Assembly: GCA_001579985.1 (NCBI GenBank)
Contig: LRSR01003162.1
Span: 1 to 42,595 of the forward strand
Source: Hypsibius dujardini
Taxonomy: Eukaryota > Tardigrada > Eutardigrada > Parachela > Hypsibiidae
Length of the DNA stretch: 42,595 bases
Reading direction: 5' to 3'
Shown: positions 23,821 to 42,595 of the stretch, in pieces
Layout of the letters: every line of letters begins with the position of its first letter
Position numbering within the stretch: position 1 is the first letter of the stretch
The notes under the pieces: generated by a model
Told to the model about the DNA's origin: nothing
The model's database searches: none
Seen by the model: only the letters and a program-made list of their open reading frames with translations
Translations under genes and position numbers: made by a program

Positions 23821-25042
23821 TTACTTGTATTCTTATCTGGCAGGATAATTGCAGAGTCTGTTTCTTTTAGCTGATAGAGTACAGTTCGCAACAGTCAACA
23901 ACAGCGTGACATTCGATCAGGAATACGATTTTGCAACGGTGATGCATTATGCAATGTATGATTTTGCCATTGACGATGACCTATGGACGATTCGGCCGAA
24001 GGAAAAGTATAAGTCCCCCTTCATTGGTCAACGCTTGGGATTGAGCAAAACCGATATCAGGAAGATCAATCTCATGAACAACTGCGAGAACATCGATCCG
24101 GACATCGAACCAGAAACCATTTCAAGGCCTACAACAGTGGTCAAAATTTCAAAAACAACAGATAATTCGGAGACCAACATATTCACGCACGCTTTAGCAG
24201 CAACAACAAATCTGCAACAATTTTCCATCGACAATTTTAACCTTTCAAACATTATTAAGTTGGCAGCCACATCAAAACGACAGCGCAATCGAGCTTTGGA
24301 GCAGATTGCCGTAATCTGGCAGACTGCCCTGCAGCCTAATGTCAGTAACATTCACATTTCAACTTTTCAGGACAACTCTGGCTTCCCGAATCCATTGACA
24401 CCTGACGGTCAACCAATTCGCACCGTGACATACCTGTTGCAAGGAACGAGCTCTGCTCCCGTCGACTCGAACCTAGATCTTCAGCGATTCCGGCAGTTGC
24501 TTCGGACGGCACTTATTGCTTCTGTCATGGCTGCCAATCCCGACATGACAACCCCTTGACCTTTGACCCTACCGAAAACACCTGCCTTATCAACTGTGTC
24601 GATGTCGACAAACAACTTGATTGAGATTATTTAGTTTCAACAGAAGTCGAAAATCGAAACAGCACCGACAATGTCACAGTCGCAAAGTGAAAGTGTGCCC
24701 AGAATTATCTGGGAATAGCATTAAACACGGAAAGATATTGCAAAGGCGGAAGCATTGCAAATAACTCCTAAACCGTTTGCAAACAAAATTTATGTTAAAG
24801 ACTGGTTTATCGAACGCGAATATTGCCTGTTGTAAAGCTGCTTGACAGTGTAAAACTTCCATACCTTTTCGTCGGTGGGTGGTCGCTACGCTATTTTATG
24901 AACCACTCTCACTAGTCGCAACACACCAAAGTCGAGACAATACATCGGAAATGACTATGTGGGCCAAACACAGCCGCTTGCTCGCATCATTCAGCTGAAT
25001 GAAAGTCCCCACAAAGTCTATCCCAGTAGCAGTTCCCAGCCG

Positions 25043-25282
25043 TCAAACCGTCTTGCCCCAATCCTTGACCAGCACCACGTCTCCGCTGAGGCGAATGATA
25101 AGCCGTACCGGCGGATTGTACATGTTGTACGAGGCGGTTGACCACAGGGCAGTCAGTTGACCGTTTCCACTCACACTATACAACACTAAATTGCCGTCGC
25201 TCTGCATGATCAATTTGGTCTTTCGGCCCGGAGATCACCGTGCCTGCCCTCGCTTCAACTCTTCCCCAGGTGAAAGCAGTGA
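25043..25282 (-). pseudogene. Bulb-type lectin domain fragment with internal stop
   Basis: Reads SLLSPGEELKRGQ, then a TGA (25235-25237) where the lectin at 30.5 kb has Phe, then SPGRKTKLIMQSDGNLVLYS. The QSDGNLVLY matches the bulb-lectin sugar-binding motif QxDxNxVxY exactly. After an LWSTASYNMY strand the domain ends at WGKTV and a TGA at 25043-25045. It lies just downstream, on the same strand, of the decayed astacin at 25405-26150, so the two may once have been one astacin-lectin gene; this is inference. Confidence 0.7.
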
Positions 25283-25404
25283 TCATTTATCCGGGTAATT
25301 GGTCGTACTATCAAGCATGCTTTTGTGCATGAAGTCTGCCGGAAGGACGGTCCCAAGTAATAATATTTCTCGTATGGGAACAAAGCCAAAAAGCTAACAA
25401 TTCC

Positions 25405-26150
25405 ATACCGATTCGAAATCATACGGTTCTCCAAATGCAGTCGAGTTGTAAATGTCGAACTGACTCTTATCATCTAAGAAGCGGAGAATATTAATTCTCC
25501 ATATTCGTAGCCTGAATCACTTGTCTATCCGAGGCTGTTTCTGTTCGGCAAAAAACTTATCATGAAGCCCACTGTCAGGGCTGATATTGCTCCAGTTAAC
25601 GTCGACATACTCATCCCGATCTATTCTTAATTATTCGTAGAAAAATCCTGCAAATGCTCAAGTCAATCGCGATCGCTGCTTTCAGAACTCTGATTGCTTT
25701 TCAGAGATCACAAATCTAAGTTCATGCCAAGAGCACGCATTATTTTATGCTTGAGCGGTCCCGCTTGTTTCATGTTCTTCATACATGAAACAGTCTAGAA
25801 ATCACCACAAAGAGTATTTTTTAATTATAATTAGGAATTGCATTATGTCTCTACGGCTGCTGTGAGCCACTAACGAAAGTACTTACTCGAAATGCTGAGG
25901 GCAACAACTTGACCAGCCTTGTTATTACGTGGGGGCTGCTTCCCAACAATGGAATAACATCTGCAAAGAAGTGTACGCATGGATCTTCTTACATTCGACG
26001 GGAGTAGGTAGATCTCTTACTGTTTGGGAACGGTAAATATTTGGATATACTGCGTCTCCGTTGTGCGCTGCACGAACTTGAGACAGGTCGCTTTTTCAAA
26101 CACGTTTATCGCGTCTAAGACCAGCTGCATTTTGCCCTTTTCCGTAGTTT
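25405..26150 (-). pseudogene. Decayed, divergent astacin gene
   Basis: Minus-strand exons in astacin order. 26150-26021 encodes the AINVFEKATCLKFVQRT strand. 25960-25887 encodes CYSIVGKQPP...GQVVAL. The zinc-site equivalent at 25735-25749 reads HKIMR, where an active site has HExxH. An exon beginning at 25647 reads GFFYE, then a TAA (25631-25633) in place of the Gln of the HEQ motif, then LRIDRDEYVDVNWSNI. From 25473 it reads DDKSQFDIYNST and EPYDFESV, where the Met-turn His-Tyr is lost. It is clearly older and more diverged than copies A-C. Propeptide and signal exons were not found in 26150-27200. Confidence 0.75.
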
Positions 26151-27338
26151 CTGTAACAATCATCCAAAATTTATCTTAATTTAATTAAAATTTATAAATA
26201 ATTATGTATAGTCACTGGTTGATTAGTTGACTGTGTTCAACTAACCCCCTGCCCCACCCCTTTTGCCCATCGCTCGGACCCTTCATTCAATTTTTTCTTG
26301 TCGCTTACTGTATGCTGATCCTAAGCCGTCTCTATTAGGTCATAATCGTATCATTTTAAATGATTTTTAATGATTTAGTTAAGTACAAGTACTATTACAC
26401 TATGTGTCCACACGGCCTGCCGTAGCGTGTTGCATTTGGTGCGCCGTGTGAAGCAGACACAGTATGCGAGGCCGTTTTTTAAATTTCTCCCGCCATATGC
26501 TCTTCATTCTTATTATAATTTTTAAATAATTTTTAAAATAATATGTTGGAAGTGTTCTATTTATGTAAAAAATGTACGTTTGTTGAACGCCGGTAAGGGT
26601 GTAAAAACATAAAACAAAACTTTACGCCACAGTAAATCAACCAATCAGCCGTTGAATCGTATGATAAATCCGTTAGGGAGATCTGGAAGCTCTCGATTTT
26701 GTTCCTGCCGATAGCAGACCTCGAGGGCCGCTGAAATATTTTTCTAAGATTTTCATATCAAGTCCATTATTTGCAAAAATAAATTCAGGGAAATCGAGTG
26801 TGATATCTCTCTCCAACCCCGCGTGAGACCATTCACGGTGGCAATTCCTGTGGTAGAAATGGTTTTGTTTTAAGCGCAAGAAACTATACAGAAGCCAAAC
26901 TCATTGATTTCGGGGGGGGGGGGCTCAAAAGTAACGTCTGACTTTGATGTACAACTATAAAAGACAACCAGTCGAGCATGTTAACGGGCAGATAGTGTCG
27001 GCGAGCCAGCAAACAGGTTCCTTCTTTGGGCAATTTAAAAAATGCCGTACTGTTCATAAAATATTTACGTAGATGGAATATTAGCCGTACGTGTGACAGA
27101 CTGTAAATGCCCGGCAGACGACATTTCATTTCCGTGCTTGTAAACACCCGGAACGTCTGCGTGTAAAAAGCAAAATTACTTGGTAACGTCATTTCTCATT
27201 TCTCGAGCTCCTTTGGAGAGCTGCTATTAATTCCTAAGCTTGTGAATTGTAATTACACATTCACCATCATCCGTCTTGAGGTTACAACCGACTGCGAATC
27301 ATATCCCCGCCTTGCCCCGAATCTGAGACCACCCGACA

Positions 27339-28480
27339 ATGAAATTAATATACATTTGCATCATTCTTGTAGCATGTGGCTGTACCGTCGTAAATTGCTA
27401 TTACCCCTGGAATTGGAACCCATGGAGTTGTAAGTTCTAAGACGCGAGTAAGCCCCAAAAATGCAAGTCCATTTTAAGGTACGTAATTTTTCTTTAGGGC
27501 AGTATAGACCATCACGCCATGTTGCAGTGGAAATCTATATTTTTCCTTCACTGAACGATTTCCTTGCTGTACGTAGGTGTTCAGTACACAATAATGAATC
27601 ATTCGTTAACAGCATTCTAACAGAGACTCGTGTTCGAACAAAATCTTGCCGTTCTAGTGGTGGCATGGGGACGGAACTTTTTCGAGCTGGAAGAACAACG
27701 TTCCTGACGGCGACAGAGAAGACACCACAACTACAGCCAGTAAGTTTTAGAAGTCATGCTAGGTTACATGAAAGCTAACGAACACAATAGCTTTAATATT
27801 CAAGCTCCGGTTGTGGTACAATCTCGAAGAGGTTTTAAGATTGTTCCAACTGCATTTTCAAAGGAACCACTGAGGTCCCAATTAGTTCCACACCCTTCCT
27901 GGACAAGAAGGTGGTGGTTGATTACTTCTGCTACTACTACACCGACTTGACGTACTACTGTAAAACGAAATGTGATTATAACGACGGGGAGAGAACGCTG
28001 GCCACCTCAACCATTGACACGCAGTTGAAGTATTACGACATGAACTGCACGGAGCAAGTTGAAATGAACCAAACTCGCTGGTCAGGTGGACCTCAATGTA
28101 ATATGTCTAGCTATCTCCCCACTCGCTGGTTTGTTCGAGTACATAATGAAAATATTGTGGTTGCTTTCTTGCAGCCATTCTAAACGGAAGATACATCGAT
28201 ACATCAAAGGAAAAAGACATCTTGGCGACTTGTGCTTTCTTTACGGGAAATGAGTTTGCGTGCGATGGAGTGTCGAGCTGTACCAGTTCCAACAACGAGA
28301 ACCGATGCGGGAGTGCAGCACCGTGGAGTGGGTCATACATCGGCTCTCCTCAAACCGGTATTTGTTTATCAACTCGCGTGGAAGACTCATGGAAGACGTC
28401 ACTAGGTTTAACGGCCTTGTTTCTTGCTAGGCTTTACGCTGAATGGAACCATCGTCAGGACGTTTAGCAATCCTACATGA
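27339..28480 (+). CDS. Unrecognised secreted cysteine-rich protein, paralogue 2
   Basis: Exon 1 (27339-27429) encodes a clear signal peptide (MKLIYICIILVACG) followed by an aromatic PWNWNPWS stretch. Later exons at 27864-28097, 28175-28357 and 28431-28480 match paralogue 1 in order, junction phase and motifs: DYFCYYYTDL...YYCKTKC, YDMNC, ILATCAFF, SNNENRCG, WSGSYIGSP, NGTIVRT. The region between exon 1 and 27864 probably contains one more exon. A Trp/Asp/Thr-rich open stretch near 27660-27737, ending at GTAAG, has the right phase to join the next exon, but I could not join it to exon 1 in phase. Function is unknown. Confidence 0.62.
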
Positions 28481-30466
28481 TAGAAGTAAATCTATTCGAT
28501 CCATGACTGCGATGTGGTTTCACCAGGGCAAAATATTTTAAGCTGTTCTACTTTTTCTCAGTGAAATGATTTTGTTCAGATTGAGATATAGAATCAATTG
28601 TTTTGTTTTGATTAAACGTGGGAAAACGCGCGATAACCAATGATCAACGAATTAACTGCGTGCGCGTTGATTCGGATATTTCCAAGGGTATTAATGGCCA
28701 GGCGGCTTTGGTAGAGCCTTCTCATGACCGGAACACACGTAGTGCTCACCGCATTAAAATCATCGAAGAGCTACCTTCAAAAGAAGAACCGGCTTGATAA
28801 TGCAAGCATCTCATACGGATATGCTTCATGAAATCAGCGGCGTCTGTTCCAAAACCTGTTCCAAGCGGTACGTCGTACAACTATTGTCACTCCTAGCTGA
28901 GAACGAATGAAGGGGAGAGTTTATTGTGTGCAGTGCACCAAAAAACATTGCCTGGCAACTTGTGAATTTTATGCGGCGAGCGTTTCGGCTTTTGTTTCGA
29001 AGAAATCTGCCACACGTGAGTGGAGTAAACACAAATACATACTAGCCTGGGAATATTTTAAACAGTGCAGCAGTGTTTCGGTGATATTTTTTTAAATTCC
29101 GACGGCGTTATCTTCATTGTTCGATATATTAAAGCTAGTGGTTTGCAATTATGGTCAGCAGCCATTTCTTGGTCTCATCTAAAAAGCGGATATGACAATG
29201 CATTCCTTCTCATATGCTTATAGCATTCCAAACACAGCTTGTAGTTCAGTATTCTGTTCGTCATATGTGTCTTCCGTTTAGGGCCCTTGCATACTGCTGG
29301 CAACCGAGTACCCTTAAACAATGCCAGAGATCCAGAGCGTAATGATACTGCGTATTCTCCTAATCCATAGTACACATCTGGCGTACGACAAGTCTTTTTT
29401 CCGTACACATTAAGGACAAATTGTCACCTTAAATGTGTACGTAGAAACAGCGGCTTATATCATCCATATTATGTACGGCCACCAAAAAACGTACGCCGTA
29501 CATATTATGTACAACCGCATTTATTTTGATCCGTGTGTACAGTTTTCAGCCCTTAAAAACTTTACGCAGGAAAATTAATGTCTGACAAAAATCCCTAGAG
29601 AAATCTTATGTAATTTGTTAGGCCTAACATAAGTAACATAAGTAACATATTCTATACCTACTTTGTCAGACCATAAGAATATGCTCAGGTTTTACTGATT
29701 TTGTAGAGCTGGATGGGCGGAAAAGTTCTAGCTAATGCCTTAATCTTCCTGTGGACTTCTGTCATACGACTTATGAAACTACTACTTGTGTTTGTTTGAA
29801 AACAGTTCTGGAAATTGTTTTCAAAAGTTTCGTTCAGATGGGCTAAACATCGAATCTCGCGAACCTTTTAACTACTAACGCTTGACAAACCAAGGTATAA
29901 TAGCGCCTGAATATTGTTTCAGTCTTCCCACAGCCGTGAAACGTGAAAGCATAGGTTTCGCAATTCTTCGCGAAATGCTAAAACTGTTTTAGAACTATTT
30001 TTGGACACATATTTCGCCGTGTTTTAAAATAATTAGAAATCCCACCCCTGCGTCCTACAAGATGCCAAACCCTGGGCACCCTGCACAGACTTTTATTCTG
30101 TCATTTATTTCTAAAAACGTATAGTCTGCTCGCGTTTCGATTAAGAATGAATAAAGCGTATAAATTTTGAACGCTCACATATATCGTTTCACATACATTT
30201 AAAGGGATAAAAAGAGTGGTCACACGCCCTAAGAACGATCTCACAAATTATGTGCGGAATGACGTATAATTTGTGTGAAAATTTGACTTTTCGTATGACT
30301 TTTCGTACTTAATTTTTTCATGTGTACTAGGGTTACGTGCAAATCTTCCAAAAAAAAACTTATGTCCAGGTGCGTTGCTTTCGCTGTAGTGGGAGCGAGA
30401 CATAAGCTGCTGGTGTTGAGCAGGAAGCGATAGCCTCGCAAACGCCATGCCATGGGTGCTGAGTTT
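28481..30466. other. No gene recognised; one hairpin
   Basis: About 2 kb between the cysteine-rich gene and the lectin gene. The only structure seen is an inverted repeat at 29402-29441 (GTACACATTAAGG pairing with CCTTAAATGTGTAC around an 11-base loop). Confidence 0.5.
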
Positions 30467-31407
30467 TCACACCGCTTCTCCGCGAGCGTTGATCAGTAGC
30501 ACGTCACCGTTGAGCAGCACATGCACCGACCGGGACTTCTCGTACATGATAAACGTGCCGGACGCCCACGTGGGTATCTCGGCGCCACCGTCGAGCCGGT
30601 AAACCATCAGGTTGCCGTCATTTTGTAGGGTCAATTTGAATGTTCGCTTGGACGAAAAGAGGGACTGCCCAGAACGGAGATATCCTCCGCGACAAATGTA
30701 GGGCGAATCGCCGGGATGACAGCAGGCAGCAGTGGTGTCGTCGTCCGTCAGCGACTCATCTGTCGTGGTGGTGCTGATGGTGACTTCGGTTGTCGTGATA
30801 ACGGCAGCCGGATCAAAACTAGCTAACCAGCAAGCCATTTGGCCGGTGTAGTTGAGGACGCTTAAAGCGTGGATTTTCGCAACGGAACCTTGTCTCAGTT
30901 CGCATGCGTACTTGCCGTCGTGCATGACCCAATGATAAGCCGAGCATTTGGGAGTGTGAATGCATAGCTTGCGGCAGTTCAGACGAGTAGTTATGGCGTC
31001 ACTGTCATCATCTACGTCGTCGGATGTCAGGAGTGGTTGCATGAGAATCATGTAACGGGTAACCCAATCATTATCTCGGAAATTGACCGGACTTGTAATG
31101 ACGGACTGCTCGCTCAGGCCACAGATCTCGGTGGAACCCAAACGAATGGTGTTGGATTTGAGCAGATTGCCGGTGATGAGAGTGCAGTGAACGTAGGCTC
31201 CTCGTCGATGGGCTGGCTGGAGGAGTTTCTGCTCCACATGTAGCCGTGACAGCGCTCGTCCACTGCGGAACCACGACCGCATCGGTCAATATGCTGTTCT
31301 TCCGTCATGATGTACGTGTAGAACGGCTTTGCAGCGTTAGGGTCAAAATTGCAGCCGTGGGACCATTTCTTGCCGTCCCAGTCCAAATTCGCGCCAGTGA
31401 TACCTGT
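30467..31407 (-). CDS. PAN-PAN-bulb-type lectin protein, with apparent frameshift
   Basis: Read from about 31407 downward, after a TATACAG acceptor. A first PAN/apple-like module starts NLDWDGKKWSHGC and has CHGYMWS. Its second half (HCTLITGNLL...TEICGLSEQ) continues in the next frame, so a one-base loss near 31200 is implied. A second PAN-like module (LNCRKLCIHTPKCSAYHW...CELRQG) follows, then a Thr/Ser/Asp linker (ITTTEVTISTTTTDE), then a bulb-type (mannose-binding) lectin domain with LRSGQSLFSS and QNDGNLMVY, ending at the stop 30467-30469. Bulb lectins bind mannose-like sugars through QxDxNxVxY repeats; the one visible here has Met for Val. The protein is probably secreted, but I found no signal-peptide exon. 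It is either a recent pseudogene or carries a sequencing error. Confidence 0.65.
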
Positions 31408-32150
31408 ATAGTACAGGATTATCTTATTTTTTGGATTAAGAAAAATGAATCCCACATGTTTGCAGGTTTGTAGTTGCATCTGCAGACTCTCATCTAGTAG
31501 GCTGCTCTGGTCTACACGCACAATTACGGCTGGCTTTTCCAACTTTCTTTCTTATGATTAAAATTTGTTAGTATCGTTTTTCAAAACTGCCGTAGTACCC
31601 ATACCGAGAGTAATGCTGTTGGCGGAGATGTTCTATCACCAGTGCGAACCTTGTTCTCGGATTCAGGCTTGGAAAAAGCCTGTAGAAAGGCGGCGCTGTT
31701 GCGAAAACGCAGCAAGAGTATTATCCTTTTATATTAAATTTTTCGTCGTATCGTAAACTTATTATTATATTATTCTAGTATTAGTCTCTGTTCTGGTGTC
31801 GGTTGCGAGCTGTCTGTAGCTCCGCCCAGATACAGTTTTCGTATCGTCTTTTCCGTGGAGCGCTGGGGCGAAGGCCGCCATTGTGTGTGCTCCGGGTCGC
31901 CGTTCCTAGCTTCGTCAAGGACTGCTCGCGGATAATCATCCCCTGCAGAGAGGACTGGAGGCTGACACCGTTATCTACCCTGAGTTAATCCTGAGTTATC
32001 TCCTTTGATTCTTCTGCTCATCACAACTGTCAAAACTAGGCGCACGGCGAATATTATTTACGTTTTGGAGGATGATGTTAAAGGGTAATCAACAGTTAAC
32101 TTTGCGAATCTGGGATCGAGATTCAAGTCCACCCGCACTGCTGTTATTTT
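31408..32150. other. Intergenic or 5' part of the lectin gene
   Basis: Expected to hold the first exon(s) of the minus-strand lectin gene, but I could not find a signal-peptide exon. 32150-32561 is the 3' flank of the ABC gene that was carried along in the 6822-8920 duplication. Confidence 0.4.
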
Positions 32151-32561
32151 CAGCCTACTTTAGTATTATTCTGTTCTTTGATTACGACTATGATGGGCAT
32201 GATGTCTTTACTGATGCTCGCTTGTAGTTTGCATTGCAACACGCACCCTTCTTTTCTCCGTTCACTGTACGAAGGGATGCATCGCGATATTCTGGGCGTG
32301 ACAGCCAAGGAACCTCATCCACATGATCGTTGTTCTATCATTTTGGAATGAAGAATCGAAATTCGGCATTGTGGTCGTTGAGGCATGGAACAAAGGTAAT
32401 CGGGAACACGGTATCTTGCCGTGACCTTTAGTTCAATTACGGATAATGAGAATGTAGAAGGGGTAAACAAACGAGAAGACATTCAGATAAATAGAATGTT
32501 TACACACCGTACAGAGTATAAAAGTAAAATAAATATTCTATTCTGTAATGAAAAAACAAAA

Positions 32562-42204
<9,643 letters not shown>

Positions 42205-42296
42205 TCAGGGTCAACAAGAAATTGAAACAACAATCACAATTACTACAAAAATAGAAGCGAAAGTTAGTAAACCTTAAGAAAAGTGTCGATCAAAGG

Positions 42297-42412
42297 GTCT
42301 ATGTCTATGTCTGTGTCTATGTCTATGTCTATGTCTATGTCTGTGTCTATGTCTGTGTCTGTGTCTGTGTCTGTGTCTGTGTCTGTGTCTGTGTCTGTGT
42401 CTGTGTCTGTGT
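42297..42412. repeat. TGTGTC/TATGTC hexamer repeat upstream of the ABC gene
   Basis: About 19 hexamer units starting roughly 110 bases upstream of the ABC start codon. The remaining 42413-42595 shows no gene. Confidence 0.9.
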
Positions 42413-42595
42413 TCATGTCTGGATGCTTGTTTCAAGTATCATGAGCAGGCCGGGTTTGACTTGTCGATTGCCTCTGGAACTGTTTTAAGAATTTATATAA
42501 GAATGTGTGACTCAGCTCCGAGAGCTCAAAGATGAGCATGGGACATCCGCCGAGTCATGATGTAAAATGCCGACTCACCGTGAGAATCGATATTG

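Larger units (their letters stand above)
15870..24559 (+). pseudogene. Astacin-like gene copy C, interrupted and probably inactivated
   Basis: Same exon plan as copy B: 15870-15957, 16069-16172, 16256-16349, 16429-16546, 16622-16677, 22598-22651, 22716-22787 and 23871-24559. A 5.1-kb LINE-bearing insertion (17432-22534) lies in the intron between the fifth and sixth exons. The zinc motif is HQLMHALG (Gln codon 22633-22635), as in copy B. An in-frame TAG at 22784-22786 stands where copy B has GAG, which would end the protein before the Met-turn. The last exon is otherwise open: it encodes ATVMHY, NLMNNC and then about 120 residues not seen in copies A or B, ending in a stop at 24557-24559. Without the TAG the joined exons total 1275 nt, still in frame. 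A pseudogene is the simplest reading; stop avoidance by alternative splicing is possible. Confidence 0.75.

Noticed and set aside
30467-31407. Plant contamination as the source of the bulb-lectin gene
   Set aside because: A second lectin fragment lies next to an astacin pseudogene on the same contig, and animal genes flank both sides.
42297-42412. Regular short repeats that might suggest a CRISPR-like array
   Set aside because: Units are 6 bases without spacers, in a clearly eukaryotic locus; this is a simple-sequence repeat.

Overview
The window is nuclear DNA from an invertebrate animal. Its genes are split by short GT-AG introns (often 60-80 bp) and encode animal-type families: astacin metalloproteases, an ABCC/MRP transporter, and PAN-domain lectins. 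A CR1/Jockey-type LINE and several small palindromic elements are also present. Nothing fixes the species. A small ecdysozoan such as a tardigrade would fit, but that is a guess.

Layout. (1) 113-24559: three tandem plus-strand paralogues of one secreted astacin gene, copy A (113-2978, first exon off the window), copy B (10959-14785) and copy C (15870-24559). I could trace the same eight-exon structure in each, and exon lengths are conserved to the base up to the last exon. Copy A has an intact HELMHALG zinc site. Copies B and C carry HQLMHALG, so the catalytic Glu is replaced by Gln. Each copy ends in a different tail: short in A, an eight-cysteine drosomycin/plant-type defensin-like module in B, and an unrecognised ~120-residue region in C. 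Copy C also has an in-frame TAG and a 5.1-kb LINE-bearing insertion in an intron.

(2) 4657-5286 and 27339-28480: two members of an unrecognised secreted cysteine-rich family with matching exon phases, one inside the astacin array and one beyond it.

(3) 25043-26150 (minus): a decayed, more divergent astacin followed by a bulb-type lectin fragment. 30467-31407 (minus): a PAN-PAN-bulb-lectin gene with an apparent frameshift.

(4) 32562-42186 (minus): a complete MRP-type ABC transporter in about 24 exons. A broken copy of its 3' third lies at about 6820-8920 inside the astacin array.

The left 31 kb reads as a birth-and-death cluster of secreted proteins (proteases or pseudoproteases, lectins, cysteine-rich proteins and a defensin-like module), shaped by segmental duplication and MITE insertion. 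A role in extracellular defence or matrix processing is inference from the domain families only. The ABC transporter is an ordinary membrane export gene next door.
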